In this document: positions 1 through 9,814 of the stretch, one piece after another
How positions within the stretch are numbered: the first letter of the stretch is position 1
Layout of the letters: every line of letters begins with the position of its first letter
Assembly: GCA_022376925.1 (NCBI GenBank)
Contig: JAIOJX010000005.1
Span: forward strand, 7,716,501-7,780,500
Reading direction: 5' to 3'
Length of the DNA: 64,000 nucleotides
From: Tragulus kanchil
Taxonomy: Eukaryota > Chordata > Mammalia > Artiodactyla > Tragulidae
Position numbers and translations under genes: made by a program
The notes under the pieces: model-generated
Database searches by the model: none
What the model saw: the letters and a program-made list of their open reading frames with translations, nothing else
Told to the model about the DNA's origin: nothing

Positions 1-264
1 TGTGGGATCTTCCCAGGCCAGGGCTCGAACCGGCGCCCCTTGCACTGCAAGGCGGTGTCCTTACCCCCTGAACCACCAGGGAAGCCCCCAATACCAGCTT
101 TTGCCTTCCCTGGCAGTCCAGTGGTGAAGACTCCGAGCTTCCACTGCGGGAGACGTGGGTGCCGTTCCTAGTGGAGAGGCATCCCACGCTGCCTGGAGTG
201 GCCAGAAAAAAAGAAACAAGGAAAGAATGAGCATTTTCCTACACTTTCCTGCTATCCTATTTGA

Positions 265-699
265 GTTTCCAGGCTTCCAGCTGACCGGAATTGCCTGAGA
301 GACCTCATTGGCTCAGAGGTCCCGTGGAAATATGCCCTCAACACCTGCGGGCAAGATTTCCCCCTGAAAACCAACAGGGAAATCATTCAGTATCTGAAGA
401 GATTTAACGGAAAATACATCACCCCCGGGGAGCTGCCGTCTCCGCATATTATGAGGAGGACCAAATACAGGCACTTGGAGCAAAGATATTCATGGTTTTC
501 CTTCATGCTGTGGACTTGGATAAGAAAAACACCTCCTCTGCACAATCTCATCATTTACTTCGGCTCCACCTACGTCGCGCTTACAAGAGAATTTGCTAAT
601 TTTGTTCTCCGAGACCAGAGGGCTATTAACCTGCTTGAGTGGTCAAGGGACACCTACTCTCCCGATGAACATTTCTGAGTGACAAGAACAGGATTCCAG
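265..699 (+). pseudogene. Broken GCNT2-type first exon (3' part)
   Basis: The frame starting at 268 gives a GT14 protein segment that aligns without gaps to the C-terminal part of GCNT2 first exons: SRL.AD.NC.RDL, then [46 protein letters not shown] and SPDEHF. The Trp codon that should follow EHF is TGA (676-678), and a one-base deletion follows before the CCAG/GTATGT donor (exon end 699). The catalytic Glu of the family is still encoded. The VLRDQRAI stretch resembles human isoform C, but other positions resemble A, so the identity is open: C-like, or an extra first exon. The segment around 465-535 is unusually hydrophobic for the family. The 5' half is not visible because the junction of D1 lies at about 264. 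It is not a retrocopy, because the splice donor is kept and there is no poly(A). A live gene with sequencing errors is possible but less likely. Confidence 0.75.
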
Positions 700-754
700 G
701 TATGTGGAACTTGATTTCCAGGCTCCATGAAGTCTGGAAGCATTGTTGGTCTTT

Positions 755-787
755 GTCTGTGTGTATGTGTGTGTGCGTGTGTGTCTG
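755..787. repeat. (GT)n-rich microsatellite
   Basis: An imperfect TG/GT run just downstream of the broken first exon, interrupted by single substitutions. Confidence 0.7.
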
Positions 788-861
788 ACCACACGCACTT
801 GCGAACACTGTACACTTTGAAGCTGTCCTGAATAGTATTATGTATATTCATCTATGGGCTT

Positions 862-1186
862 CCCCCAATACCAGTTTTTGGGGGCGGGGCAGCTGGGGAG
901 GGAGGTGGGCGGGCGGGCCACCTCTATTGGTCTTTCATTTGTCCATTTTCATCCATCTTTGCTCTTTGGCCCGCGTGGGCCTCCCATCGCGGTGGCCTCT
1001 GTTGTCACAGAGCGCCGGCTCTGGGCGCATGTGCTCCAGAGCTCTGGCTCAGCAATTGGACACATGGGTCCAGCCGCTCCATGGCACGTGGGCTCTTCCC
1101 AGGCCAGGGCTCGAACCGGCGCCCCTTGCACTGCAAGGCGGTGTCCTTACCCCCTGAACCACCAGGGAAGCCCCCAATACCAGCTT
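862..1186 (-). mobile_element. tRNA-derived SINE, young family, copy S1
   Basis: Read on the minus strand, this begins with the tRNA-like head (A box near 1160, B box GGTTCGAGCCC near 1111). It continues into the roughly 310-bp CHR-like body shared with elements at 1923, 9986, 25620 and 48534. A direct repeat CCCCCAATACCAG lies at 862-874 and again at about 1171-1183, a target-site duplication. Bases 1-90 are another copy of its head, created by D1. Confidence 0.8.
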
Positions 1187-1349
1187 TTGCCTTCCCTGGC
1201 AGTCCAGTGGTGAAGACTCCGAGCTTCCACTGCGGGAGACGTGGGTGCCGTTCCTAGTGGAGAGGCATCCCACGCTGCCTGGAGTGGCCAGAAAAAAAGA
1301 AACAAGGAAAGAATGAGCATTTTCCTACACTTTCCTGCTATCCTATTTG

Positions 1350-1922
1350 CTGGGATTTTATGTTAAAAGACGGCAGCCCTCAACTTCCTCTCCTCCCTCT
1401 TTTCTTCCCAGTGGCTCTCCCTCAAGGTCTGACATTCCCTCTGATACCTCCCGCCAGTCCCAGCTGGGTGCATTCTCTCTTTGGGAATCTTCTGCCTGCA
1501 CCAGGAAGTTGATGTCGGAAAACACCCTGCCTCCGGGGCGTGGGTGGTCTGACTGGGAGGAAGCCACCCTTGGAGGGCCCCGAGTGAGCAGGGGTTGTTC
1601 TTTCAAACTCACCCCCAAGGAAACTGTGAGGTGTGAGCTCCTGACTGGCTCAGGGGCTCTGGGCTGTCAAGAGTGGCTTTGACTCAACTGGAGACCATCT
1701 TTCGCACAACCCAGGCTTTCTCATTATCTTCTTGGGCTATTTTAAGTCCTGTAGCTTCAGACTATTTCCTGTGGCTAATTAATAAACAAAGAAAGCCCAC
1801 TGTGGTGAGAGAGGAACAGGGTACAGAGTTCAGCATCGTGAGCCTGCAGAGAGAGAAAGAAGAGGGAGAGGGAAGAGATCCTGGCAGAGAATGAGTTGAA
1901 GGAGTTGAAAAAGGAAACATAT
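1350..1922. other. No recognised feature
   Basis: Mixed-composition DNA. Short open frames occur on both strands but have no family motif or conserved pattern. The last 80 bases are purine-rich. I see no gene. Confidence 0.5.
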
Positions 1923-2262
1923 GGGCTTCCCTGGTGGTCCAGGGGGTAAGGACACTGCCTTGCAGTGCAAGGGGCGCCGGTTCGAGCCCTGGCCTGGGAA
2001 GATCCCACATGCCGCGGAGCGGCTGGACCCATGTGTCCAATCACCGAGCCGGAGCTCTGGAGCGCATGCGCCCAGAGCCGGTGCTCTGCGACAACAAACG
2101 CCACCGCGATGGGAGGCCCACAGGAGCCAAAGAGCAAAGATGGATGAAAGTGGAGAAGTGAAAGACCAATAGAAGTGGCCCGTCCGCTCCCCTTCCTCCC
2201 CAACCTGACCCCCGCCCAAAATAAATAAATAAATAAATCTTTAAAAAATATATAATAATAAT
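1923..2262 (+). mobile_element. tRNA-derived SINE, young family, copy S2
   Basis: Starts with GGCTTCCCTGGTGGTCCAGG (A box), with B box GGTTCGAGCCC at about 1979. The body carries the family's GGAGCTCTGGAGCGCATGCG core and the GACCAATAGAAGTGGCCC segment. It ends in an AAATAAATAAAT tail followed by (TAA)n. It is nearly full length. Confidence 0.85.
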
Positions 2263-2469
2263 AATAATAATTTTTGATCTAATGTTCAAGCTGGGGAGAA
2301 GGATTGCTGTTCTATTTGGTCGCTCGTTACCATTCCTTCCACTACATTGCACACATGGCACGAGCGTCTTGCCTAGATTCAGAGGAATGGTGAGTGGCGT
2401 CCTGAGGAAGAGCCTCAGGAAATCCAAGAGGGTCGGGAGGACCAGCGTTCCCCCCCGTGACCCCCAGGA

Positions 2470-2692
2470 GCGTGAAAAGCGTTCGTCTTTCAGTCATGTC
2501 CGATTCTTTGCGACCCCACGGACTGTAGGACCGTAGCCTGCCAGGCTCCTCTGTCCATAGAATTCTCCAGGCAAGAACACAGGAATGGGTTGCCATTTTC
2601 TTCTTCAGGGGATGTTCCAGACCCAGGGATAGAATCTGCCTCTCTTGCATTACAGGGAGATTCTTTATCATCTGAGCCAACTACTGAGAGAG
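2470..2692 (-). mobile_element. Bov-A/ART2-type SINE (BovB-derived)
   Basis: Contains the hallmark antisense strings TCAGTCATGTCCGATTCTTT, TGCCAGGCTCCTCTGTCCAT and GGGTTGCCATTTTC, ending in GATTCTTTATCATCTGAGCC. These elements are restricted to ruminants, which supports the host assignment. Confidence 0.85.
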
Positions 2693-2871
2693 TAAACATC
2701 AGATAGCATTGGGGTGGTACAAAAGAAAAAAAAGATGGATACTAAAAGTGTCTAACATTGTCAGAATCCTTTTGATTTTAAGGATTTGGGATTAGGACTC
2801 CCCTGCAACCAAGTGCCAGTTGTCAATGTTCTTCAGCCTGTAACTTTAAACTCAGGGAGTTGTAGGGACTT

Positions 2872-3205
2872 CAAACACTGGTGGTCCAGTGGTTAAGAAT
2901 GCACCATGCAGTCCAGGGGACACAGGTTGGATCTCTGGTCAGGGATCTAAGATCCCACATGCCACGAGCTTCCCCAGTGGCTCCGATGCATCCCAGGGTC
3001 CAAAATATCCCCTGGAGACAGGAATGGCAACCCACTCCCGTATTCTTGCCTGGAAAATTCCATGGACACTGGAGCCTGGTGGGCTAGCCTGAGGGACTAA
3101 TGCACACATGCCACAGAGCAGTTAGGTAAGCCCATGTCTTGCAACAGAAGATCCTGCATGATGCAACTAAGACCCGACAGTCAAAAAGATAAATAAGCAT
3201 TAAAA
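2872..3205 (+). mobile_element. Nested SINEs: CHR-type split by Bov-tA/Bov-A piece
   Basis: A CHR-type head (CTGGTGGTCCAGTGGTTAAG, 2878 onward) runs to about 2967. It is interrupted by a Bov-type segment with GGAATGGCAACCCACTCC and GAGCCTGGTGGGCTA (about 2968-3095). CHR tail-like sequence (CAACTAAGACCCGACAG...AATAAG) resumes to about 3200. Exact breakpoints are uncertain. Confidence 0.65.
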
Positions 3206-3209
3206 TAAC

Positions 3210-3560
3210 AACAACTGGGGAGAGGAGATCAGACAAGAGGTTTGGAAAGAGCAACGAGGAAACCTAGAGATTACCACAGTGATTAAGCTGTAAAACTAAG
3301 GGAACCTACATGGGGACTAAGCATCAACCTGGGGTGGGGGAAGGGGGAAAAGGGAGGGAGGGCTCAGGGGAGAGGGGCCAGGGATATACCTATGACTGTT
3401 TGGGGATTATGTATACCTGAAAACAAGAAAACTCTGTAAAAACATATAACAATAACTTCTCCATACACCTGAAAGCTAATGGGACATTGTTAAGCTAATA
3501 TACCCCAATTAAAAAATAAAATCCAATAACATTCAAATGCAGAAAAGAGAAAAAAAAAAC
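3210..3560 (+). mobile_element. LINE (L1-type) 3' end
   Basis: A G-rich run (3330-3385) is followed by GGGATATACCTATGACTG, AAAACTCTGTAAAA, then TATACCCCAATTAAAAAATAAA and an A-rich end. The same order is seen at 61185-61315. This is the 3' untranslated end of a ruminant L1. No reading frame is left. Confidence 0.55.
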
Positions 3561-4200
3561 TTTTATCACCGGAAGTGACCTCTCAGTAAAGGCTTTTGCA
3601 AACTAAAAAAAAATAAATAAATAACAACCACTATAATAGGAAACTCAGGGAGTTGTAAATTCAGGGAAGAACGGGCAGATTAGTAAAGAAGCTTTTATGC
3701 CTGGAATCTTCGGAGGGATGGAACTGTGCCAGAAATGAGGAGACTGTCAAAATAAACAAAGGAAAAGTTGATGGAATCATCTGCATGGATTAAGATAAAA
3801 AGTTATAGAAATTATTCGACTAGTTTCGAAAGCATGATTAGACACCGACGCCTCCATTTCTGGACCCCTGTGAAGCCCTTCTATGCACGTGCGGTCAGGA
3901 CGGTCCCAACCTCCCAAATGAAGAATGTGGTCGTCTTATCTTTTCACCCAAGCAGAGCTCAGCTCATCTCCGCTCCTGCCTTTATCTTTGCCATAAAGCA
4001 CCAGCGCTGCCCAGCCTGGCTCCCCCATCTCCAGTCTCAGCTCCAATCATTGCTGGGGGGGGGAGGGGGCATGAAACCCTTGATATGTTTTTCTTGTTAT
4101 ATTCTCACAACAGATCTATGAAGGTGGTAAAAGTTATTACCATGTTTTATGGATAAGGGAACTCCTTTGGAAAGATGTATACGTATGTATCTAAGAACCT
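3561..4200. other. No recognised feature
   Basis: The stretch holds an A-rich segment (3600-3630), a G run at about 4054-4070 and otherwise unremarkable sequence. The short + frame at 3768-4121 shows no domain or motif and I do not call it a gene. Confidence 0.45.
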
Positions 4201-4204
4201 CTCT

Positions 4205-4415
4205 CCTCAAGTTCTGTTGTTGTTTAGTTGCTAAATCATGCCCATCTGTAACCTGCCATGTTCTTCTGTCCATGAGATTCTCCAGGCAAGAACACTGCAG
4301 TGGGTTGCCATTTCCTCCTCCTGAGAGCCCTCCCGACCGAGGGATGGAAGCCATGTCTCTTGCATCTCCCGCATTAGCAAACCAATTCTTTACCACTGAG
4401 CCACCTGGGAGCCTG
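4205..4415 (-). mobile_element. Bov-A/ART2-type SINE
   Basis: Antisense hallmarks: GTTGTTTAGTTGCTAAATCATG, TCCAGGCAAGAACACTGCAG, TGGGTTGCCATTTCCTCC and TTTACCACTGAGCCACCTGG. Confidence 0.8.
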
Positions 4416-4534
4416 CACGTGGGCGAAATAAACTTGATATTCACTAACTTCAGCTTTAGTACCTATGCAATTTGGGGGTTATAATGGCCTGTGAGACTTT
4501 TAGGAGTATGTTTTTTAAAAAATATGAATGTATT

Positions 4535-4655
4535 TAAGAAAATATTTATTAGGCTGTGTCAGGTCTTCGTTGGAGCACTTGAGACCAAGGATAGAGCCGT
4601 ATCCCCTGCGTTGCATGGCAGATTCTTAACCACTGGACCAGTAGAGAAGTTCCTG
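4535..4655 (-). mobile_element. tRNA-type SINE fragment (CHR-like)
   Basis: Minus-strand head: GATTCTTAACCACTGGACCA is the reverse of the A-box region of CHR-type SINEs. A T-rich stretch at its left end corresponds to the A-rich tail. Confidence 0.6.
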
Positions 4656-4810
4656 TGTTTTTGTTTTTGTTTTGTTTTCAATTAGCTTTGATTCATCTTA
4701 GTATAGTAAGTCAGTTGGTGAGGTCTGCTTGCAAATGTGCTTTTTTTTTTTTTTTTTTGCAAATGTGCCTTTTTAAAGACCTTACCTTGTAGCAGAGAAA
4801 ATTAAGTGCT

Positions 4811-5112
4811 AGGGGTTTCCCTGGTAGCTCAGTGGTAAAGAGTTCACCTGCCAATGCAGGAGACTCGGGTTCGATCCCTGATCCCAGAAGATCCCACACG
4901 CTGTGAAACAACTGAGCCCGTGAGTCACAACTATTGAGCCCATGTGCCCCAGAGTCTGAGTTCCACAACAAGAGAAGTCACCACACCAAGAAGCCTGCTC
5001 ACCTCCACTAGAGAGGAGTCCCCATTCCCCACAACTAGAGAAGAACCTGGGGCAGCAGTGAAAACCCAAAATAGCCAAAAATAAATAAATAATTTTTTTT
5101 TTTTTAAAAGAA
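4811..5112 (+). mobile_element. Bov-tA SINE, full length
   Basis: The head GGTTTCCCTGGTAGCTCAGT carries the A box, with B box GGTTCGATCCC at about 4869. The body with CCCACACGCTGTGAAACAAC and CACTAGAGAGGAGTCCCC ends in AAATAAATAAATAA plus poly(T)/A. Its second half is repeated at 6078-6219 by D2. A 20-base T run lies just upstream (4738-4757). Confidence 0.8.
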
Positions 5113-5765
5113 AATTCTGTGCTGAAAGAATGGCTCAATAACCAGTCACGTGCCATGCTTTCTAGCAGACTCCGCCAATATGGAGAGAGGGCCGTGTGTG
5201 GGAAAAGACAGAGTGAAGCGATTAATTCTCAAGTACTAAATATTTATTGAGAGACTATTTCTCTAGGCGGTGTTCACATGCTTAGAACCAATCTTTCAAC
5301 TTGGCAGTGCTATTTAAGCAAACAAACTCAGTTGAATGCAATGATTAACGGGAAGTTGGGGAATTGACACAGCTGGGAACCTTTGGGCCGGGGAGAGGCC
5401 GGGGTTAAAGTCTTAACGCAGTAACTTGCGGAACACTCACTTGGGCCCTGGACACACCGGAGTGAGAACCTCCCCGAGGCGACTTGTTTTTGTGACGGAA
5501 TAGGTTGCAAGATGAGAGGGGGGAGGAGACAGCCAAGCAAATACCTCGGAGTTAATGCAGAGAAAGGTGTGGGAGCACGGCACAGTGGCAGATGAGGAAG
5601 AAAGGCCAGAGAAGGACAAGCATGATCGGCTGGAAGGTTCCGGAGCGGCCCATCAGGACTGTGTCTCCCTAGAGGACGGTCGTGGATTCTGGAGAAAATG
5701 TAAGTTAAACCTGTTTATCCTCTGATCAGATCCCAAGAGACATTTTACTCATTTCCGGGCATTGA

Positions 5766-6053
5766 ATGATGGGCTCTTGGAAGCGTTGTCTTTTTTGTGG
5801 GTCTCTGGCCACTGCCCTGATTTTTATGTTTGTTTACAACAACGAGTTATCGGAGAATACAAATTTCCTGCAAGCTTCTCTGTCCAATGCTTCTCTGTTA
5901 TCAGAAGTCTGTCATCAGGTTTTTAATGGGAAGAGTTTTTATCTAAAAGAAAATGCATTGAAAACTACCCTCAGCGAAGCCACCTGTTATGAGTACATGA
6001 CTCAGAGTCACTTGAAACACCCGAAGAAGAAGCTGGCTTCCCTTGGCTTTTAA
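5766..6053 (+). pseudogene. False partial copy of GCNT2 exon 1B (5' part)
   Basis: The first 82 codons equal those of the exon at 6873. After MTQSH the frame collapses through several small deletions and ends at a stop at 6051-6053, 242 residues short of a normal first exon. The degraded part still aligns base by base, with gaps, to 7120-7190. It therefore looks like low-quality sequence at a contig end and not like a mutated gene. It has no donor site. I read it as an artefact of D2 and not as a second gene. Confidence 0.85.
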
Positions 6054-6539
6054 ATGTGAGCCACCACCCAAGAGACAAGAGAAGTCACCACACCAAGAAG
6101 CCTGCTCACCTCCACTAGAGAGGAGTCCCCATTCCCCACAACTAGAGAAGAACCTGGGGCAGCAGTGAAAACCCAAAATAGCCAAAAATAAATAAATAAT
6201 TTTTTTTTTTTTAAAAGAAAATTCTGTGCTGAAAGAATGGCTCAATAACCAGTCACGTGCCATGCTTTCTAGCAGACTCCGCCAATATGGAGAGAGGGCC
6301 GTGTGTGGGAAAAGACAGAGTGAAGCGATTAATTCTCAAGTACTAAATATTTATTGAGAGACTATTTCTCTAGGCGGTGTTCACATGCTTAGAACCAATC
6401 TTTCAACTTGGCAGTGCTATTTAAGCAAACAAACTCAGTTGAATGCAATGATTAACGGGAAGTTGGGGAATTGACACAGCTGGGAACCTTTGGGCCGGGG
6501 AGAGGCCGGGGTTAAAGTCTGAACGCAGTAACTTGCGGA

Positions 6540-6872
6540 ACACTCACTTGGGCCCTGGACACACCGGAGTGAGAACCTCCCCGAGGCGACTTGTTTTTGT
6601 GACGGAATAGGTTGCAAGATGAGAGGGGGGAGGAGACAGCCAAGCAAATACCTCGGAGTTAATGCAGAGAAAGGTGTGGGAGCACGGCACAGTGGCAGAT
6701 GAGGAAGAAAGGCCAGAGAAGGACAAGCATGATCGGCTGGAAGGTTCCGGAGCGGCCCATCAGGACTGTGTCTCCCTAGAGGACGGTCGTGGATTCTGGA
6801 GAAAATGTAAGTTAAACCTGTTTATCCTCTGATCAGATCCCAAGAGACATTTTACTCATTTCCGGGCATTGA
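6540..6872 (+). promoter_or_regulatory. Probable 5' UTR / upstream region of exon 1B
   Basis: This is the sequence directly upstream of the 1B start codon (its duplicate is 5433-5765). It is moderately GC-rich without a CpG island, and I see no convincing TATA box. A GTAAGT hexamer lies at 6807, 66 bases before the ATG. The context CATTGAATGATGGGC gives a weak Kozak match, with two in-frame Met codons at the start. The transcript start cannot be placed from sequence. Confidence 0.35.
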
Positions 6873-7797
6873 ATGATGGGCTCTTGGAAGCGTTGTCTTT
6901 TTTGTGGGTCTCTGGCCACTGCCCTGATTTTTATGTTTGTTTACAACAACGAGTTATCGGAGAATACAAATTTCCTGCAAGCTTCTCTGTCCAATGCTTC
7001 TCTGTTATCAGAAGTCTGTCATCAGGTTTTTAATGGGAAGAGTTTTTATCTAAAAGAAAATGCATTGAAAACTACCCTCAGCGAAGCCACCTGTTATGAG
7101 TACATGACTCAGAGTCACTACATAACAGAAACACTCTCTGAAGAAGAAGCTGGCTTCCCCTTGGCTTATGTGATGACCATCCACAAAGACTTTGGCACTT
7201 TCGAGAGACTCTTCAGGGCTATCTACATGCCCCAGAACCTCTACTGTGTTCACGTGGATGAGAAAGCCACAGTTGAATTTAAAGGTGCCGTGGAGCAATT
7301 ACTGCGCTGCTTCCCCAATGCTTTTCTGGCTTCCAAGATGGAGTCTGTGGTCTACGGTGGGATTTCCAGGCTCCGGGCTGACCTGAACTGCATCAAAGAT
7401 CTTGCGGCCTCAGAGGTTCAGTGGAAATACGCGCTCAACACCTGCGGGCAAGATTTTCCCCTGAAAACCAACAGGGAGATCGTTCGGTATCTGAAGGGAT
7501 TTAAAGGGAAAAACATCACCCCGGGGGTGCTGCCCCCAGCGCACGCAGTTGGACGGACCAAGTATGTCCACCGACAACTTTTAGACCAAAAAAATTCCTA
7601 CGTGATTAAAACCACAAACTTGAAGCCGCCAGCTCCTCACAACATGACCATTTACTTCGGTACTGCCTATGTGGCCCTCACAAGGGACTTCGCTAACTTT
7701 GTCCTCCAAGACCCGAAGGCGCTGGACTTACTGTCCTGGTCCCAGGACACCTATAGTCCCGATGAACATTTCTGGGTCACACTCAATAGGATTCCTG
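6873..7797 (+). CDS. GCNT2: GCNT2 isoform B first exon (I-branching GlcNAc-transferase)
   Basis: This exon encodes 308 codons plus one base and ends at CCTG/GTACGT (donor at 7798), the phase expected for joining shared exon 2. The protein is a GT14 (Branch family) type II Golgi enzyme. It moves GlcNAc from UDP-GlcNAc in beta-1,6 linkage onto galactose of linear poly-N-acetyllactosamine (i antigen) to make the branched I antigen. There is a short cytosolic tail, a membrane anchor at about residues 8-24, then a stem. N-glycosylation sequons lie at N41, N214 and N257. Family cysteines include C49, C74, C125, C146, C173 and C191. The [14 protein letters not shown] block carries E298, equivalent to the catalytic Glu of the C2GnT structure. 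The start MMGSWK matches human isoform B. Translation would run on into intron to a stop at 7851. Residues R145, R168, Q183, Q235 and N249 differ from conserved residues in other family members; the last two are E and K in the copy at 8206-8930. Exons 2 and 3 are not in the window. Confidence 0.93.
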
Positions 7798-7939
7798 GTA
7801 CGTACATTTCTTACCTTTTGTTGTTTGAATCGACATTACTTGGTCAATACTGAATAAACCACAGAAAAATAGTTTTAAAAAAATTAATACTTTTAAAGAT
7901 CTTTATGTGGATTTGACCTCTGGGCTGGGATGGTCCCCT

Positions 7940-8032
7940 GGAGGAGGGCATGGCAACCCACTCCAGTCTTCTTGCCTGGAGAATCCCACGGACAGAGGAG
8001 CCTGGCGGGCCACAATCCTTAGGGTGCTAAGA
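7940..8032 (+). mobile_element. Bov-tA/Bov-A SINE fragment
   Basis: CCCTGGAGGAGGGCATGGCA, ACCCACTCCAGTCTTCTTGC and GAGCCTGGCGGGCCAC are the sense-strand Bov-A motif. An identical copy lies at about 9073-9165 through D3. Confidence 0.7.
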
Positions 8033-8205
8033 CACTGACTTAGCACACACAAACGTTTATTAAAATATCTTTATAGCAGCTCAGCTCACACTGTGGGTGG
8101 CATAACTCATTTTCCTTTTGTGCTGTTGTTCAGTCACTAAATTGTGTCTGACTCTTCTGCGACCTATGCTAGCCCACCAGGCTCCTCTGTTAAAGGGATT
8201 TGGCC

Positions 8206-8930
8206 AAAACTACCCTCAGCGAAGCCACCTGTTATGAGTACATGACTCAGAGTCATAACAGAAACACTCTCTGAAGAAGAAGCTGGCTTCCCCTTGGCTT
8301 ATGTGATGACCATCCACAAAGACTTTGGCACTTTCGAGAGACTCTTCAGGGCTATCTACATGCCCCAGAACCTCTACTGTGTTCACGTGGATGAGAAAGC
8401 CACAGTTGAATTTAAAGGTGCCGTGGAGCAATTACTGCGCTGCTTCCCCAATGCTTTTCTGGCTTCCAAGATGGAGTCTGTGGTCTACGGTGGGATTTCC
8501 AGGCTCCGGGCTGACCTGAACTGCATCAAAGATCTTGCGGCCTCAGAGGTTCAGTGGAAATACGCGCTCAACACCTGCGGGCAAGATTTTCCCCTGAAAA
8601 CCAACAGGGAGATCGTTCGGTATCTGAAGGGATTTAAAGGGAAAAACATCACCCCGGGGGTGCTGCCCCCAGCGCACGCAGTTGGACGGACCAAGTATGT
8701 CCACCGAGAACTTTTAGACCAAAAAAATTCCTACGTGATTAAAACCACAAAATTGAAGCCGCCAGCTCCTCACAACATGACCATTTACTTCGGTACTGCC
8801 TATGTGGCCCTCACAAGGGACTTCGCTAACTTTGTCCTCCAAGACCCGAAGGCGCTGGACTTACTGTCCTGGTCCCAGGACACCTATAGTCCCGATGAAC
8901 ATTTCTGGGTCACACTCAATAGGATTCCTG
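8206..8930 (+). pseudogene. False partial copy of GCNT2 exon 1B (3' part)
   Basis: It repeats exon 1B from about codon 66 to the donor (exon end 8930, GT at 8931). It lacks the start, membrane anchor and stem, and has a five-base deletion at about 8252 that shifts the frame. From 8294 on, a 230-residue frame is open and equals exon 1B except E for Q235 and K for N249. The E and K are the residues of human isoform B, so this copy may carry the better consensus or the other allele. I interpret it as D3 artefact. A gene caller would see a separate short GCNT2-like gene here. Confidence 0.85.
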
Positions 8931-9254
8931 GTACGTACATTTCTTACCTTTTGTTGTTTGAATCGACATTACTTGGTCAATACTGAATAAACCACAGAAA
9001 AATAGTTTTAAAAAAATTAATACTTTTAAAGATCTTTATGTGGATTTGACCTCTGGGCTGGGATGGTCCCCTGGAGGAGGGCATGGCAACCCACTCCAGT
9101 CTTCTTGCCTGGAGAATCCCACGGACAGAGGAGCCTGGCGGGCCACAATCCTTAGGGTGCTAAGACACTGACTTAGCACACACAAACGTTTATTAAAATA
9201 TCTTTATAGCAGCTCAGCTCACACTGTGGGTGGCATAACTCATTTTCCTTTTGT

Positions 9255-9478
9255 GCTGTTGTTCAGTCACTAAATTGTGTCTGACTCTTCTGCGACCTAT
9301 GGACTGTAGCCCACCAGGCTCCTCTGTTAAAGGGATTTCTCGGGCAACAATATTGGAGTGCGTTTCCATTTTCTTCTCCAAGGGATCTTCCCTACCTTGG
9401 GATCAAACCCGTGTCCCCTGCATTTCCTGCACTGGCAGGTAAATTCTTTACCACTGTGCCACTTGGGAAGCCCAGAGA
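9255..9478 (-). mobile_element. Bov-A/ART2-type SINE
   Basis: GTTGTTCAGTCACTAAATTG, TAGCCCACCAGGCTCCTCTG and CTTTACCACTGTGCCACTTG mark an antisense Bov-A element. Its left part is repeated at about 8122-8201 by D3. Confidence 0.8.
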
Positions 9479-9814
9479 TTCCTAGACCAGTGCCTTGATT
9501 CTATAGACAATGAAACTTCAGTGTGGGTACATGATGGGTTCAAATTACCCAGCTAGCAAGCAAACGTGTCAATTATAAACCAGGTCACCTAAGCCTGAAG
9601 CTCTTTTTAAAGTGTTTTCCTAAATTAGGCATTCAGTTGTTCCAAAATGAACCACGTTTCCTTGGTTCAAGTGCCAAATGGCTTGAATAATCTCCAATTG
9701 TTTACAGGGAACTCATTTGGTTCTGCTAGTTCAATTTGAAACAAAAATTCAGATTCCAGTTAAAAGGAAAAGTGACTTGAATCAACAGAAGGATTAGGGT
9801 CATGATATCTTGAG

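Larger units (their letters stand above)
1..1349. repeat. Tandem duplication D1 (period 1086)
   Basis: Bases 1-263 match 1087-1349 almost exactly, then the two diverge at once. The first copy is cut by the window edge, so the second copy probably begins near 264, inside the first-exon pseudogene. The 5' half of that exon may therefore lie left of the window. The matching block includes the head of a tRNA-type SINE. This is the first of 18 blocks of similar period, and I read it as an assembly artefact. Confidence 0.85.
4971..7190. repeat. Tandem duplication D2 (period 1107)
   Basis: Bases 4971-6012 match 6078-7119 nearly perfectly. Bases 6013-6077 are a deletion-riddled version of 7120-7190. 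Copy 2 restarts mid-SINE at 6078. The block contains the 5' flank and first 82 codons of exon 1B, so the start codon appears twice (5766 and 6873). Confidence 0.9.
7068..9338. repeat. Tandem duplication D3 (period 1133-1138)
   Basis: Bases 7068-8201 match 8206-9338. Near the junction copy 1 loses four bases (ATGGACTGTAGC becomes ATGCTAGC, about 8168) and copy 2 loses five bases (AGTCACTACATAAC becomes AGTCATAAC, about 8252). Two substitutions distinguish the bodies, 7575/8708 and 7619/8752. The block duplicates codons from about 66 of exon 1B to the donor and flanking intron. Confidence 0.9.

Noticed and set aside
1762..2219. Frames of 90-142 residues repeated many times across the window
   Set aside because: They are translations of the CpG-rich young SINE and recur wherever that SINE occurs.
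4869..4879. tRNA-like A and B boxes in many places
   Set aside because: They belong to SINE heads. None folds into a complete tRNA cloverleaf with intact anticodon arm and normal ends.
4971..9338. Genuine tandem amplification of GCNT2 exon 1B
   Set aside because: Breakpoints are inside the exon, the periods match 16 unrelated duplications elsewhere, and damage is confined to junctions.
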